DNA of 55,829 nucleotides from positions 1-55,829 of the forward strand of contig JAFZAE010000016.1 of assembly GCA_017548385.1 (NCBI GenBank), written 5' to 3'. A program made the translations under genes and the position numbers. Each line of letters opens with the position of its first letter. The stretch's first letter is position 1. Positions 7,991-16,725 of the stretch are shown here, piece after piece. Source of the DNA: Prevotella sp. (GTDB lineage Bacteria; Bacteroidota; Bacteroidia; Bacteroidales; Bacteroidaceae). Below the pieces are notes generated by a model. The model saw nothing but the letters and a program-made list of their open reading frames with translations. It searched no databases and was not told where the DNA came from.

Positions 7991-9646
7991 ATGATTATCT
8001 CAAAACTCCCGATATCCCAGCATATTCCATCATGGTTGAAAAGCGGTTTATTCGCTTTGGCTATATGTCTGGCTCTTCCCTCCTGTTCTCTCGACGAGCA
8101 TCCGAAGGATCAGATTGAAGAAGAAATCGCCTATGCCTCAGCAGAAGACCTCTATCGCAATACCGTCACCACCCTTTACTCCTATGTAGGCGGAAACACC
8201 GACGGACAAGGTCTTCAGGGAACCGGCCGCGGCATCTACGACCTTCAGACTTTTGGTTCCGACGAGGCATTGATACCGAAACGAGGAACAGACTGGTACG
8301 ATGGTGGCATCTGGCGTCAGTTGTATTGCCACAATTGGAGTGGAGGTCATGAGATTGTAGGCAACTCGTGGATGTATCTCTATAAAGTCATCGCCCTTTG
8401 CAACAAGTCGTTGGAGAAAATTGAAGAAAACAAGAATTTGTTGACGCTCATACAGTTACAACGTTATACCTCGGAAGTGAAAGCCCTTCGCGCTATCTAC
8501 TATTGGTATCTCCTCGACCTATATGGCAGTGTTCCTGTTGTCACTACCACCAACGTTACCATCAACGATGTTGCCCAGAACAGCCGTTCGGAGGTTTTCA
8601 ATTTTGTCAGGTCTGAATTGGAGAGTGCCCTACCCAATCTTGCAAACAGGAATAGTGCTGAGAAAGGAGCGTATTATGGTAGAGTTACCATGGCTGTATG
8701 TTGCTTTGTGTTGGCCAAGCTCTATCTGAATGCTGAGATTTATGCCGATGACAACTGGACGGGGGCTCAACGTCTCAACGGCAGTAACATGCGTTTTACC
8801 ATCGGTTCAACGGAAATGAACGCATGGGAAGCCTGTTTGTATTACTGCGATTTAATAGGTCAGATGAATTATAATCTTTCCTCCAACTATAGTGATAATT
8901 TCAGGGTGTACAATGAGAATAGTGTGGAGAACATCTGGACTATTCCCATGGACAAGGATCTCTACTCTAACCAACAACAGAACATCTTCCGTTCATATCA
9001 TTACCGCCATGCGGCCGCCTTTGGTTTTGGTGGTGAAAACGGCACCTGTGCTTCACTCACTGCCCTAAAAGTCAACCATTACGGTGAGGCAGATCAAGAC
9101 ACCCGCTTCGAAAAAAATTATTGGTCGGGGGAAGTGATAGGACCCAATAGTGATAGGATTACCGACCGTTTGGGAAATCCTCTTATCTATTATCCCTTAG
9201 AGGTCTCTCTCGATTTGAGCAACAGCCCATACATGGAGACGGCGGGAGCACGCATGAGAAAATACGAGATAGACCGTTTTGCCACTAACGATGGCAAACT
9301 AATGGATAACGACATCGTGTTATTCCGCTATGCTGACGTGTTGCTGATGATTGCCGAGGCAAAGGTTCGCAATGGCGAGGATGGTCAGCCATACTTTGAC
9401 CTTGTGAGAAAGCGTTCCTCAATGCACACTCTCCCTGCCACCCTCGACAACATCCTCAATGAGCGCATGATAGAACTGGCCTGGGAGGGTTGGAGACGCA
9501 ACGACATGATTCGCTTCGGTGTCTACAAAAGCACATACGCCGGTGCCGATGAAGTGGATGAGAGCGACCGCCACACCATCGTGTTCCCCATCCCTAATGA
9601 TGTCCTCAGCCTTAACACCAATTTGCACCAGAATCCGGGGTATTGA
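7991..9646 (+). CDS. SusD/RagB-family surface glycan-binding lipoprotein
   Basis: 551 residues with a lipoprotein signal ending in LALPSC (Cys32). The rest is SusD-like: TPR-type helices with 'SEVKALRAIYYWYLLDLYGSVPVVT' in the N-terminal half. The C-terminal family signature is 'DIVLFRYADVLLMIAEAKVR', then 'ERMIELAWEGWRRNDMIRFG', then 'FPIPNDVLSLNTNLHQNPGY'. SusD proteins cap the SusC barrel and deliver glycan ligands. It follows the SusC gene and has no downstream partner before proS. The only space between the two is a repeat array, so co-transcription is likely. Confidence 0.93.
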   Translation: MIISKLPISQHIPSWLKSGLFALAICLALPSCSLDEHPKDQIEEEIAYASAEDLYRNTVTTLYSYVGGNTDGQGLQGTGRGIYDLQTFGSDEALIPKRGTDWYDGGIWRQLYCHNWSGGHEIVGNSWMYLYKVIALCNKSLEKIEENKNLLTLIQLQRYTSEVKALRAIYYWYLLDLYGSVPVVTTTNVTINDVAQNSRSEVFNFVRSELESALPNLANRNSAEKGAYYGRVTMAVCCFVLAKLYLNAEIYADDNWTGAQRLNGSNMRFTIGSTEMNAWEACLYYCDLIGQMNYNLSSNYSDNFRVYNENSVENIWTIPMDKDLYSNQQQNIFRSYHYRHAAAFGFGGENGTCASLTALKVNHYGEADQDTRFEKNYWSGEVIGPNSDRITDRLGNPLIYYPLEVSLDLSNSPYMETAGARMRKYEIDRFATNDGKLMDNDIVLFRYADVLLMIAEAKVRNGEDGQPYFDLVRKRSSMHTLPATLDNILNERMIELAWEGWRRNDMIRFGVYKSTYAGADEVDESDRHTIVFPIPNDVLSLNTNLHQNPGY

Positions 9647-10008
9647 TAAATTATTGAAGATTGAAAATTATCGGGCTTGCCTGATGAATGTCGGCTGCAC
9701 ATCAGAAATTGAAGCAAGCATTAGATAAATCGCTCACGCTCGGCAGTGTTCAAACGAGTTTGCATTGCTCTCACTAAATTGCGATTTTCAGTTTGCACGA
9801 CATTTGAAGATTTTCGTTATTACGGTATATCGTTATTATGGTATAACGTCCGACTTCTAACTTCTAACTAACTCCTAACTACCATAATTTCTAATAAAAC
9901 GAAAAAACATTGGGGAATTGGCGAAGATTTTATAATTTTGCAGCCAAATTTGGAATCGACACAAAATTGTCAAGAAAAACGATAGAAAAAGAAACAAAAA
10001 ATACAACA
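9647..10008. other. Intergenic region with repeats and proS promoter
   Basis: No gene is visible in this 362-bp gap. Around 9816-9850 there are related units built on CGTTATTACGGTATA and CGTTATTATGGTATAACG. They resemble the perfect palindrome at 14950-14967. A 'CTTCTAACTTCTAACTAACT' array follows (about 9852-9880), then the proS promoter. Confidence 0.6.
9910..9940 (+). promoter_or_regulatory. Predicted proS promoter (TTG, 20 bp, TAATTTTG)
   Basis: TTG at 9910-9912 and TAATTTTG at 9933-9940 are spaced by 20 bp, as expected for the Bacteroidetes -33/-7 promoter. Transcription would begin near 9946, about 60 nt before the proS ATG at 10009, so the longer open frame from 9910 is not the real start. 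Confidence 0.65.
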
Positions 10009-11490
10009 ATGGCAAAAGAATTAAAAGACCTGACGAAGAGAGCAGAGAATTATAGTCAATGGTTTAATGACTTGGTGGTAAAAGCCGATTTGGCCGAACA
10101 GTCAGCGGTTCGTGGCTGTATGGTCATCAAGCCTTATGGTTATGCCATCTGGGAGAAGATGCAGCGCCAACTCGATACGATGTTTAAGGAGACAGGCGTA
10201 CAGAACGCATATTTCCCCCTCCTTATCCCTAAATCTTTCCTTTCACGCGAAGCCGAGCATGTAGAGGGATTCGCCAAGGAATGTGCTGTGGTGACCCATT
10301 ACCGTCTTCGCTCGAACGCCGACAAGAGTGGTGTGGAAGTAGACCCCACCGCCCGTTTGGAAGAAGAACTGATCATCCGTCCTACATCTGAGACCATTAT
10401 CTGGAACACTTATAAGAACTGGATTCATTCCTGGCGCGACCTGCCTCTGCTTTGCAATCAGTGGTGCAACGTCATGCGTTGGGAAATGCGCACCCGTCCC
10501 TTCCTCCGCACCTCAGAGTTTCTCTGGCAGGAAGGTCATACTGCCCATGCCACCCGTGAGGAAGCAGAAGCAGAGGCCAAACTGATGTTGAAAGTCTATG
10601 CCGAGTTTGCAGAGAAATGGATGGCCGTGCCCGTGGTTCAAGGTGTGAAGAGTGAGACCGAGCGTTTCGCCGGAGCACTCGATACCTATACCATCGAAGC
10701 CATGATGCAGGATGGCAAAGCCCTTCAGAGCGGCACGTCACACTTCCTGGGTCAGAATTTCGCCAAGGCTTTTGATGTGACCTTCCTCAACAAGGAAAAC
10801 AAACCCGAACTGGTGTGGGCCACCTCATGGGGTGTTTCCACCCGTCTGATTGGTGCCTTGATTATGACTCACAGCGATGACAATGGTCTTGTGCTGCCTC
10901 CGCGTCTTGCACCGATTCAGGTCGTCATCGTTCCCATCACCAAAGGCCAGGACCAACTGGATGCCATCAGCGAGCGTCTCAGTCCCATCATCGACGAACT
11001 TCGCCGTGCAGGTATCAGCGTGAAATATGACGACGCCGACAACAAGCGCCCCGGCTTCAAGTTTGCCGACTACGAGTTGAAAGGAGTGCCAGTACGTCTT
11101 GTTATGGGTGGCCGCGATTTGGAGAATGGCACCATCGAGGTGATGCGCCGCGACACGTTGGAGAAAGAGACCCGCAGTCTCGACGGTATTGTCGCTTACG
11201 TAGAGCAGTTGCTTGAGGACATCCAGCAAAACATCTTCGAGAAAGCACGCAAATGGCGCGATGAGCACATTTTTGAATGTGACAACTACGAGGAGTTTAA
11301 AGAGCGCGTGAAAGATGGCGGTTTCTTTATCTGTCCTTGGGATGGTACTCCTGAGACCGAGGCCAAGATTAAGGAAGATACCCAGGCCACTATCCGTTGC
11401 GTGCCTTTCGGTGTGGAGCAGACTCCCGGCATCGACATGGTCAGCGGCAAGCCCTCGAAAGCTCGTGTGATTATCGCAAGAAGTTATTAA
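10009..11490 (+). CDS. proS: Prolyl-tRNA synthetase, short archaeal/eukaryotic type
   Basis: Charges tRNA-Pro with proline in the cytoplasm. The start at 10009 ([19 protein letters not shown]) lies after the promoter and gives 493 residues. Class II motifs are visible: motif 2 '[28 protein letters not shown]', and motif 3 near '[33 protein letters not shown]'. The anticodon-binding domain follows, and the extra C-terminal zinc-type domain ends in 'ARVIIARSY', typical of the type 3 enzyme without an editing insertion. This type is usual in Bacteroidetes. It is followed by a hairpin repeat and a YitT-family gene. Confidence 0.97.
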   Translation: MAKELKDLTKRAENYSQWFNDLVVKADLAEQSAVRGCMVIKPYGYAIWEKMQRQLDTMFKETGVQNAYFPLLIPKSFLSREAEHVEGFAKECAVVTHYRLRSNADKSGVEVDPTARLEEELIIRPTSETIIWNTYKNWIHSWRDLPLLCNQWCNVMRWEMRTRPFLRTSEFLWQEGHTAHATREEAEAEAKLMLKVYAEFAEKWMAVPVVQGVKSETERFAGALDTYTIEAMMQDGKALQSGTSHFLGQNFAKAFDVTFLNKENKPELVWATSWGVSTRLIGALIMTHSDDNGLVLPPRLAPIQVVIVPITKGQDQLDAISERLSPIIDELRRAGISVKYDDADNKRPGFKFADYELKGVPVRLVMGGRDLENGTIEVMRRDTLEKETRSLDGIVAYVEQLLEDIQQNIFEKARKWRDEHIFECDNYEEFKERVKDGGFFICPWDGTPETEAKIKEDTQATIRCVPFGVEQTPGIDMVSGKPSKARVIIARSY

Positions 11491-11515
11491 ATCATCATCA
11501 TAAAAGGAGTGAAAC

Positions 11516-11578
11516 AGATACACAAAGACACAGAGATTTTTTCTTCTCTCTGTGACTCTGTGTCTCTGTGTTGAAAAA
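11516..11578. repeat. 'cacagagacacagag' hairpin repeat before the YitT gene
   Basis: AGACACAGAG at 11526-11535 pairs perfectly with CTCTGTGTCT at 11556-11565 around a 20-nt pyrimidine-rich loop. The unit lies between the proS stop and the ATG at 11586. It is related to 4204-4277. It could end proS transcription or fold in the leader of the next gene, but has no clear T-tract. Confidence 0.65.
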
Positions 11579-11585
11579 AAGTTAT

Positions 11586-12497
11586 ATGGCAGAATCAACT
11601 GAGAACTCAACTTCGAAAAAAAACAAATTAAAAACAATCCTGAGGTCTGAGTTTTTTGACTATGTGATGATTGGCATTGGCATGATAGCTTATGCCATGG
11701 GATGGACTATATTCCTTCTACCCAATGACATAACGACTGGCGGCGTGGCAGGTATTTCCTCACTCCTTTTCTGGGGGATGGACATACCGGTCCAAATTTC
11801 ATATTTTGCCATCAATGCCGTTCTTCTGCTCATCGCCCTTCGTGTCCTTGGTCTTCGTTTCTGTATCAAGACCATCTTTGCCGTGGTGGTGATGACCGTA
11901 GTTCTTTCGCTGATTACCAGTTGGGGCAACAATGCCCATCTATTGAAAGACCAACCTTTTATGGCATGCATCATCGGTGCCATTTTCTGTGGCAGCGGCG
12001 TGGGCTTAGGGTTGTCGTTCAATGGCAGTACAGGTGGCACCGACATCATCGCCTCCATCGTGAACAAATATCACGATATTTCGTTGGGGCGTGTCATTCT
12101 GTTGTGCGACATTGTCATTATCTCCTGTTCCTATTTTGTGTTTCACGACTGGGAAAAGGTTATCTATGGTTATGTGGTGCTCTGTGTGACAGCATTCTGC
12201 ATCGACCAGGTAGTGAACTCGCGTCGCAGTTCGGTACAGTTTTTCATCATCTCACATCATTACGAGGAGATTGCCCGTCGCATCAACCAAGAACCTCACC
12301 GAGGTGTAACAGTAATTGATGCTCAAGGTTTTTACTCTGGCAATGAAATGAAGATGCTCTTCGTGCTCGCCAAAAAACGCCAGTCGGGGGAGATTTTCCG
12401 TATCATCGACGATGTTGACCCCACAGCATTCGTCAGCCAGAGTCGTGTCATCGGTGTATATGGCGAAGGTTTCGACCATTTCAAGTTTCATAAGTGA
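11586..12497 (+). CDS. YitT family (DUF161 + DUF2179) integral membrane protein
   Basis: A 303-residue protein. About five transmembrane segments (starting 'YVMIGIGMIAYAMGWTIFLLP') include the family hallmark 'NDITTGGVAGISSLLFW' and a later 'GLGLSFNGSTGGTDIIASIV'. The soluble C-terminal DUF2179 domain follows ('GVTVIDAQGFYSGNEMKMLFVLAKKRQSGEIFRIIDDVDPTAFVSQSRVIGVYGEGF'). Function in the family is poorly known; a transporter role is suspected. I chose the ATG at 11586 (MAESTENSTS) rather than an upstream TTG at 11568 inside the hairpin repeat. The stop codon is also the first part of the next repeat array. Confidence 0.88.
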   Translation: MAESTENSTSKKNKLKTILRSEFFDYVMIGIGMIAYAMGWTIFLLPNDITTGGVAGISSLLFWGMDIPVQISYFAINAVLLLIALRVLGLRFCIKTIFAVVVMTVVLSLITSWGNNAHLLKDQPFMACIIGAIFCGSGVGLGLSFNGSTGGTDIIASIVNKYHDISLGRVILLCDIVIISCSYFVFHDWEKVIYGYVVLCVTAFCIDQVVNSRRSSVQFFIISHHYEEIARRINQEPHRGVTVIDAQGFYSGNEMKMLFVLAKKRQSGEIFRIIDDVDPTAFVSQSRVIGVYGEGFDHFKFHK

Positions 12498-12766
12498 TTT
12501 GATTAGTTGACGAGTTGACAAGTTGACGAGTGGACAAGTTATTTGATTTAGTGGACAAGTTAACGAGTTGACAAGTTGACAAGTGATTTGATTAGTGGAC
12601 GAGTTGACAAGTTGACGAGTGGACAAGTTATTTGATTTAGTGGACGAGTGGACAAGTTGACAAGTTATTAGCATCGATTTCAACCGAGATTCGCAGGAGT
12701 ATTCTCTAACCTCTCACCCCTCACCTCTAACTTCAGATTCCTAATTTATAACTCCTAACTAATAAT
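12498..12766. repeat. Composite intergenic repeat, copy B
   Basis: The longest example. An array of 'GACGAGTTGACAAGTTGAC' and 'GTGGACAAGTTATTTGATT' units runs from the stop codon to about 12665. The core follows at about 12671-12720 (GCATCGATTTCAACCGAG, ATTCGCAGGAGTATTCTC, TAACCTCTCACCCC). A C/T-rich 'CTAATTTATAACTCCTAAC' tail then leads to the radA start. The core differs from copy A by only a few bases. Confidence 0.8.
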
Positions 12767-14155
12767 ATGGCCAAGGACAAGATAGCATATGTATGCGAGA
12801 ATTGCGGACAGGATTCCCCAAAATGGGTGGGTAAATGTCCATCATGCGGTCAGTGGAACACATTTAAAGAAATTAAGATTTCCAACGACACTGGCAGCAT
12901 GGCAGCCCGTTCTGCAGCACAGTCGGTTCGCTCCTCTCTTGGAGTGAAAAGTAGCGTACACACGCTGAAAGACATTTCCTCACACGAAGACCCACGTATG
13001 GACATGCACGACGGCGAGTTGAATCGTGTGCTTGGTGGCGGTCTTGTCCCCGGTTCCATCGTGCTTTTGGGTGGTGAACCTGGCATCGGCAAGAGTACGC
13101 TGACACTTCAGACGATTCTCAATCTCAGCGACCGCCGCATTCTCTATGTCAGCGGAGAGGAAAGCGAACATCAATTGAAGATGCGCGCCAGTCGTTTGGG
13201 CAAAGGCGAATGCGAGCATGTGCTCATTCTCTGCGAGACCTCTTTAGAGAATGTTTTTGCCACTATCAAAGATGTGAAGCCCGAACTTGTTATCATCGAC
13301 TCCATCCAGACCATTTCCACGGAAGATGTTGACAGTTCCCCCGGCAGTGTCACTCAGATTCGTGAGTGTGCCTCCTCATTACTCCGTTTCTCGAAGTCGA
13401 GTGGCATCCCTGTCATCATGATTGGCCATATCAACAAAGAAGGAACCATCGCCGGTCCAAAAATCTTGGAACACATTGTAGATACAGTCATACAATTTGA
13501 GGGCGACCAACATTATATGTACCGTATCCTTCGGTCGATGAAGAATCGCTTTGGAAGTACTAGTGAACTTGGAATTTATGAGATGCGTCAGGATGGTCTG
13601 CGCCCCGTGAGTAATCCTTCAGAACTTCTTCTTACCCAAGACCATGAAGGTCTTTCTGGCATTGCCATCTCCTCCGCCATTGAAGGTATCCGTCCTTTCC
13701 TTGTGGAAACTCAGGCATTGGTATCCACCGCAGCCTACGGCACACCTCAGCGTTCTGCTACCGGCTTCGACCAGCGTCGTCTGAATATGTTATTAGCCGT
13801 TCTTGAGAAACGTGTTGGCTTCAAACTTGCCCAGAAAGATGTGTTTGTAAACATTGCCGGTGGCTTGCGTGTAACCGACATGGCAATGGACCTAAGTGTG
13901 ATTTCCGCTGTTCTTTCGAGCAATGTCGATACCGCAATCGAACCAGGTTGGTGTATGGCAGGCGAAGTGGGTCTCAGTGGCGAGGTACGCCCCATCAACC
14001 GCATCGACCAACGTATAGCCGAAGCCGAGAAATTGGGCTTCAGCCATATCATCGTGCCTAAATACAACATGAGCGGACTTGGCAGGAAGAAGTTCAACAT
14101 CCAATTGCATCCTGTACGCAAAGTGGAAGAGGCGCTGAGGGAATTGTTTGGATGA
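12767..14155 (+). CDS. radA: DNA repair and recombination protein RadA
   Basis: A 462-residue RecA-related helicase that helps extend recombination intermediates. A C4 zinc finger (Cys10, Cys13, Cys24, Cys27) starts the protein. The ATPase core has Walker A GGEPGIGKST (102-111), a Walker B 'PELVIIDSIQT', and the RadA-specific 'KNRFGS'. A Lon-like C-terminal domain follows ('RVTDMAMDLSVISAVLSS', 'GEVGLSGEVRPI'). The length is normal. It converges on queC. Confidence 0.97.
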   Translation: MAKDKIAYVCENCGQDSPKWVGKCPSCGQWNTFKEIKISNDTGSMAARSAAQSVRSSLGVKSSVHTLKDISSHEDPRMDMHDGELNRVLGGGLVPGSIVLLGGEPGIGKSTLTLQTILNLSDRRILYVSGEESEHQLKMRASRLGKGECEHVLILCETSLENVFATIKDVKPELVIIDSIQTISTEDVDSSPGSVTQIRECASSLLRFSKSSGIPVIMIGHINKEGTIAGPKILEHIVDTVIQFEGDQHYMYRILRSMKNRFGSTSELGIYEMRQDGLRPVSNPSELLLTQDHEGLSGIAISSAIEGIRPFLVETQALVSTAAYGTPQRSATGFDQRRLNMLLAVLEKRVGFKLAQKDVFVNIAGGLRVTDMAMDLSVISAVLSSNVDTAIEPGWCMAGEVGLSGEVRPINRIDQRIAEAEKLGFSHIIVPKYNMSGLGRKKFNIQLHPVRKVEEALRELFG

Positions 14156-14267
14156 AAAAGACAGGAGGTTAAGGGTAGTTAAAGGGTAGTTAAAGGGACA
14201 AATGAACTGAAGATTAGATATTTGAGATTTGAAGTTTCGTTATATCGATATCAAGTTATTTCAAGAG
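14156..14267. repeat. Short 'GGGTAGTTAAA' array between convergent radA and queC
   Basis: Tandem 'GGGTAGTTAAA' units at about 14171-14198 begin 16 bp after the radA stop. AT-rich sequence with TTATATCGATATCAAG follows. The array type matches those near 3090 and 45014. No simple intrinsic terminator is obvious. Confidence 0.55.
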
Positions 14268-14924
14268 TTATAATGTCTCATACTCAGTCGTGTCAACTAT
14301 GCCTGCATCGGCCAGAGCCTCCCGACGTTCTACACAAGTGCCACACTTTCCACAATGATGTGCTCCACCTTTATAGCACGACCATGTCTCAGCATAGTCG
14401 ATACCTATTTTTTCCCCTATTTGCGCTATTTGTGTTTTTGTCAGATTGGTGTATGGTGCTAGCAATTTCACTCCCACGTATGTTCCTGCCGCCATCGCAT
14501 TGTCCATGGCATCCACAAACTCCGGACGACAATCGGGATAGATAGCATGGTCTCCCCCGTGATTGGCCATCATCACATATTTTAGTTCTCTGCTTTCAGC
14601 CATTCCTGCGGCAATAGCCAGCATAATACCATTTCTGAAAGGCACCACGGTTGACTTCATGTTTTCATCGGCATAATGTCCTTCAGGGATGTCTTCCCCA
14701 CCCTTCAAAAGTGAACTATGAAAAAGACGCTGCATGAATTCCAGCGATATAACTATATGTTCTATGCCTAACCGTTGGCAATGCAGTTGAGCGAAAGGTA
14801 TTTCACGGCTGTTGTGCTTGCTTCCGTAGTCGAAAGAAATAGCCAACTGGATACGTTCTTGGTAGTCGTAAAGCAGGGTGACACTATCCATGCCCCCACT
14901 GAGGATGATGATGGAATCTTTCAT
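14268..14924 (-). CDS. queC: 7-cyano-7-deazaguanine synthase QueC
   Basis: Makes preQ0 from 7-carboxy-7-deazaguanine using ATP and ammonia, in queuosine biosynthesis. The PP-loop S9-GGMDS-14 is at the N-terminus. The 'VPFRNGIMLAIAAGMAE' and 'NHGGDHAIYPDCRPEF' motifs are present. The zinc site is Cys183, Cys191, Cys194 and Cys197 in 'SCYKGGAHHCGKCGTC'. At 218 residues the length is usual. Other que genes are not in the window. Confidence 0.96.
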   Translation of the reverse strand: MKDSIIILSGGMDSVTLLYDYQERIQLAISFDYGSKHNSREIPFAQLHCQRLGIEHIVISLEFMQRLFHSSLLKGGEDIPEGHYADENMKSTVVPFRNGIMLAIAAGMAESRELKYVMMANHGGDHAIYPDCRPEFVDAMDNAMAAGTYVGVKLLAPYTNLTKTQIAQIGEKIGIDYAETWSCYKGGAHHCGKCGTCVERREALADAGIVDTTEYETL

Positions 14925-14949
14925 TATTGAGAATTGAGAGTTGAGATTT

Positions 14950-14967
14950 CGTTATTACGTAATAACG
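14950..14967. repeat. Perfect 18-bp palindrome CGTTATTACGTAATAACG
   Basis: The perfect inverted repeat is followed by another CGTTATTACG at about 14974-14983, upstream of queC. Related units occur at 9816-9850. It may be an operator or a repeat unit; its recurrence elsewhere favours a repeat. Confidence 0.55.
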
Positions 14968-14982
14968 TTATTTCGTTATTAC

Positions 14983-15033
14983 GACTAAAGACAAAAGACT
15001 TGCGTCTAAAGTCTAAAGTCTAGAGTCTAAAGT
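14983..15033. repeat. 'GTCTAAA' tandem array
   Basis: About seven degenerate 7-bp units (GTCTAAA and its complement near the left edge) fill the gap between the DUF721 stop and queC. The left AAAGACTAAAGAC and right GTCTAAAGTCTTT are complementary, so the array can fold back on itself. Confidence 0.6.
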
Positions 15034-15037
15034 CTTT

Positions 15038-15328
15038 CTAATAGAATTTGATATCGTAGATGATGGTGGCACCAACTTTGCTGTTGAGGGATTTGATGAG
15101 TTGAGAGCGCATCATCGAGAGATCAGCCCTAAGGGCAGGATTACTGATTTTCACCATCAACGTCTGGTTATAGATATGTTTCTCAACCGTGTATCTTGCC
15201 ACGAGTTCCCCTGCCACTTCCTCCCAGGCATTGATAAGTCTTCGCTGCAATAGCGGAGTTTCCAGTCCTGTTTGCCTGAGGAATTGGAGCACGAGGTCAT
15301 CTACTTGTTTTACTTCACGTTTGAACAT
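15038..15328 (-). CDS. DUF721 / DciA-like protein
   Basis: 96 residues. The DUF721 pattern is visible: 'VDDLVLQFLRQTGLETPLLQRRLINAWEEVAGELVARYTVEKHIYNQTLMVKISNPALRADLSMMRSQLIKSLN'. Members include DciA, which helps load the replicative helicase in bacteria lacking DnaC. Lying beside recF is common in Bacteroidetes. A direct helicase-loader role here is inference from the family. Confidence 0.88.
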   Translation of the reverse strand: MFKREVKQVDDLVLQFLRQTGLETPLLQRRLINAWEEVAGELVARYTVEKHIYNQTLMVKISNPALRADLSMMRSQLIKSLNSKVGATIIYDIKFY

Positions 15329-15339
15329 GGATTTATATG

Positions 15340-15422
15340 AATTAGAGGTGAGAGGTGAGGGGTGAGGGGTGAGAGAATACTCCCGCGAATCTCTGTGGTA
15401 ATCTATGCAAATAACTTGTCAA
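15340..15422. repeat. Composite intergenic repeat, copy C (inverted)
   Basis: Reading the minus strand from about 15425 gives GTTGACAAGTTATTTGCAT, then GATTACCACAGAGATTCG, CGGGAGTATTCTCTCACC and a C/T-rich tail. This is the same core as at 7871 and 12671, in the opposite orientation. It directly abuts the recF stop codon, again placing the 'TTGACAAG' side next to the gene's 3' end. Confidence 0.8.
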
Positions 15423-16517
15423 CTAGGTTGAAATATCCCCATTTTCCACATAGAACAATCTGTAGTCTGATGAAGAGTGACTTAGTATTTTGTCGAGATG
15501 TTCGCGGTTTGTATCTGTGATAAAGATTTGTCCATATTCATCACTTGAAACCATTTTCACGATTTGCTCCACACGTTCTGAGTCGAGTTTGTCGAAGATA
15601 TCATCCAAGAGCAGTATGGGGGTAGTCTGGCTGTTGGTACGGCACAGGAAATCAAATTGTGCCAGTTTGAGAGCGATGGCAAATGTCTTATTCTGTCCCT
15701 GGCTACCTTCTCTTTTCATGGGATATTCCCCGATGGTGAATTCCAGTTCATCTCTGTGCACACCATGCAAAGAATAGCCCACTGCAAGGTCTTTATGTCT
15801 GTCGCGCTGAATAACATCGAGCAAATCTCCCCGCTGACAATGGGAGATATATTTTATAGACACTTGTTCCTTGTCACCGCTGATAACACTATAAACACGT
15901 TGGAAAACAGGCACCAATTCCTGTACGAACTGTTCACGACTTCTAAAGATTCGTTCCCCCTCGATAGCCATCTGCTGTTCCCATATTTCAAGCAAGGTAG
16001 TGTCGGGATTTTCCTCCTTCAACATGGCATTTCGTTGTTGGAGGGCTTTGCCGTAGTTGTTGAGCGCATTGATATATCCTCTGTCATACTGTGCGATGAC
16101 CATGTCCATCAGTCTCCGTCGTTCCTCACCACTACCCTCAATAAGCAAAGTGTCGGCTGGTGACACCAAGATGATTGGTATCAGACCTATATGTTCTGCC
16201 AGTTTTTTATAATCCTTCCCATTGCGTTTGAAATGTTTCCTCTGACCTATTTTCATTCCACAATAGATTCTCTCCATATCACCGTTTTCATTCAGGTATT
16301 CACCGTCGATGACAAAGAAATCCTGACCATGTGTGACAGCCAGAGAGTCAGGGGTGCGGTTAGCACTTTTGCAGAATGAGAGGAAATAGATGGCATCCAG
16401 AAAATTTGTCTTCCCCATGCCATTTTGTCCGATAAGACAATTCATATTGGGCGACAAATCCAGATTTGCCGATCTAATATTTTTATAGTTTACGATGGAA
16501 ATGCTTTTCAGAATCAT
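15423..16517 (-). CDS. recF: DNA replication/repair ATPase RecF
   Basis: An SMC-like ATPase that loads RecA at gaps with RecO and RecR. Translation from the ATG at 16517 (MILKSISIVNYKNIRSANLDLS) gives 364 residues, the normal RecF length; a further upstream ATG (16574) would add an unlikely 19-residue tail. Walker A is GQNGMGKT, the ABC signature region is around 'REGSQGQNKTFAIALKLAQ', and Walker B is 'TPILLLDDIFDKLD'. The gene is divergent from the TPR gene and followed by the DUF721 gene. Confidence 0.95.
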   Translation of the reverse strand: MILKSISIVNYKNIRSANLDLSPNMNCLIGQNGMGKTNFLDAIYFLSFCKSANRTPDSLAVTHGQDFFVIDGEYLNENGDMERIYCGMKIGQRKHFKRNGKDYKKLAEHIGLIPIILVSPADTLLIEGSGEERRRLMDMVIAQYDRGYINALNNYGKALQQRNAMLKEENPDTTLLEIWEQQMAIEGERIFRSREQFVQELVPVFQRVYSVISGDKEQVSIKYISHCQRGDLLDVIQRDRHKDLAVGYSLHGVHRDELEFTIGEYPMKREGSQGQNKTFAIALKLAQFDFLCRTNSQTTPILLLDDIFDKLDSERVEQIVKMVSSDEYGQIFITDTNREHLDKILSHSSSDYRLFYVENGDIST

Positions 16518-16643
16518 GCTCTCACCGATTATCCCTGAGACTTGGTAGTGTTTTGTCTGTGATTTTTCATGCAAAGTTACGTGATTTGTGTTTTAAAAAC
16601 AAAAAAAAATGAGAAGAAATTTTAGTATATGGGAAAATATGAG

Positions 16644-16668
16644 TAATTTTGCGGCGCAATTTTGCGCC
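16644..16668 (+). promoter_or_regulatory. Promoter -7 element and leader hairpin of the TPR-ribH pair
   Basis: TAATTTTG at 16644-16651 fits the -7 element. Right after it, GGCGC (16653-16657) pairs with GCGCC (16664-16668) around AATTTT, so the first transcribed bases could form a small hairpin. The ATG is at 16726. Confidence 0.55.
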
Positions 16669-16725
16669 TTACCATCAAGGCCGATTGTATTATAGAATAA
16701 GGAAACAATTAAATCATAAATAATA

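Noticed and set aside
9647-9730. Possible extra small gene after SusD
   Set aside because: Short frames here have no start context or recognisable features, and the sequence matches the repeat-rich intergenic style.
10825-11637. 270-codon minus-strand frame opposite proS
   Set aside because: It overlaps the proS coding end and the hairpin repeat and has no recognisable domain.
12252-12683. 143-codon minus-strand frame rich in 'NLSTRQLVNSS'
   Set aside because: Its repetitive translation comes from the tandem array of copy B, not from a gene.
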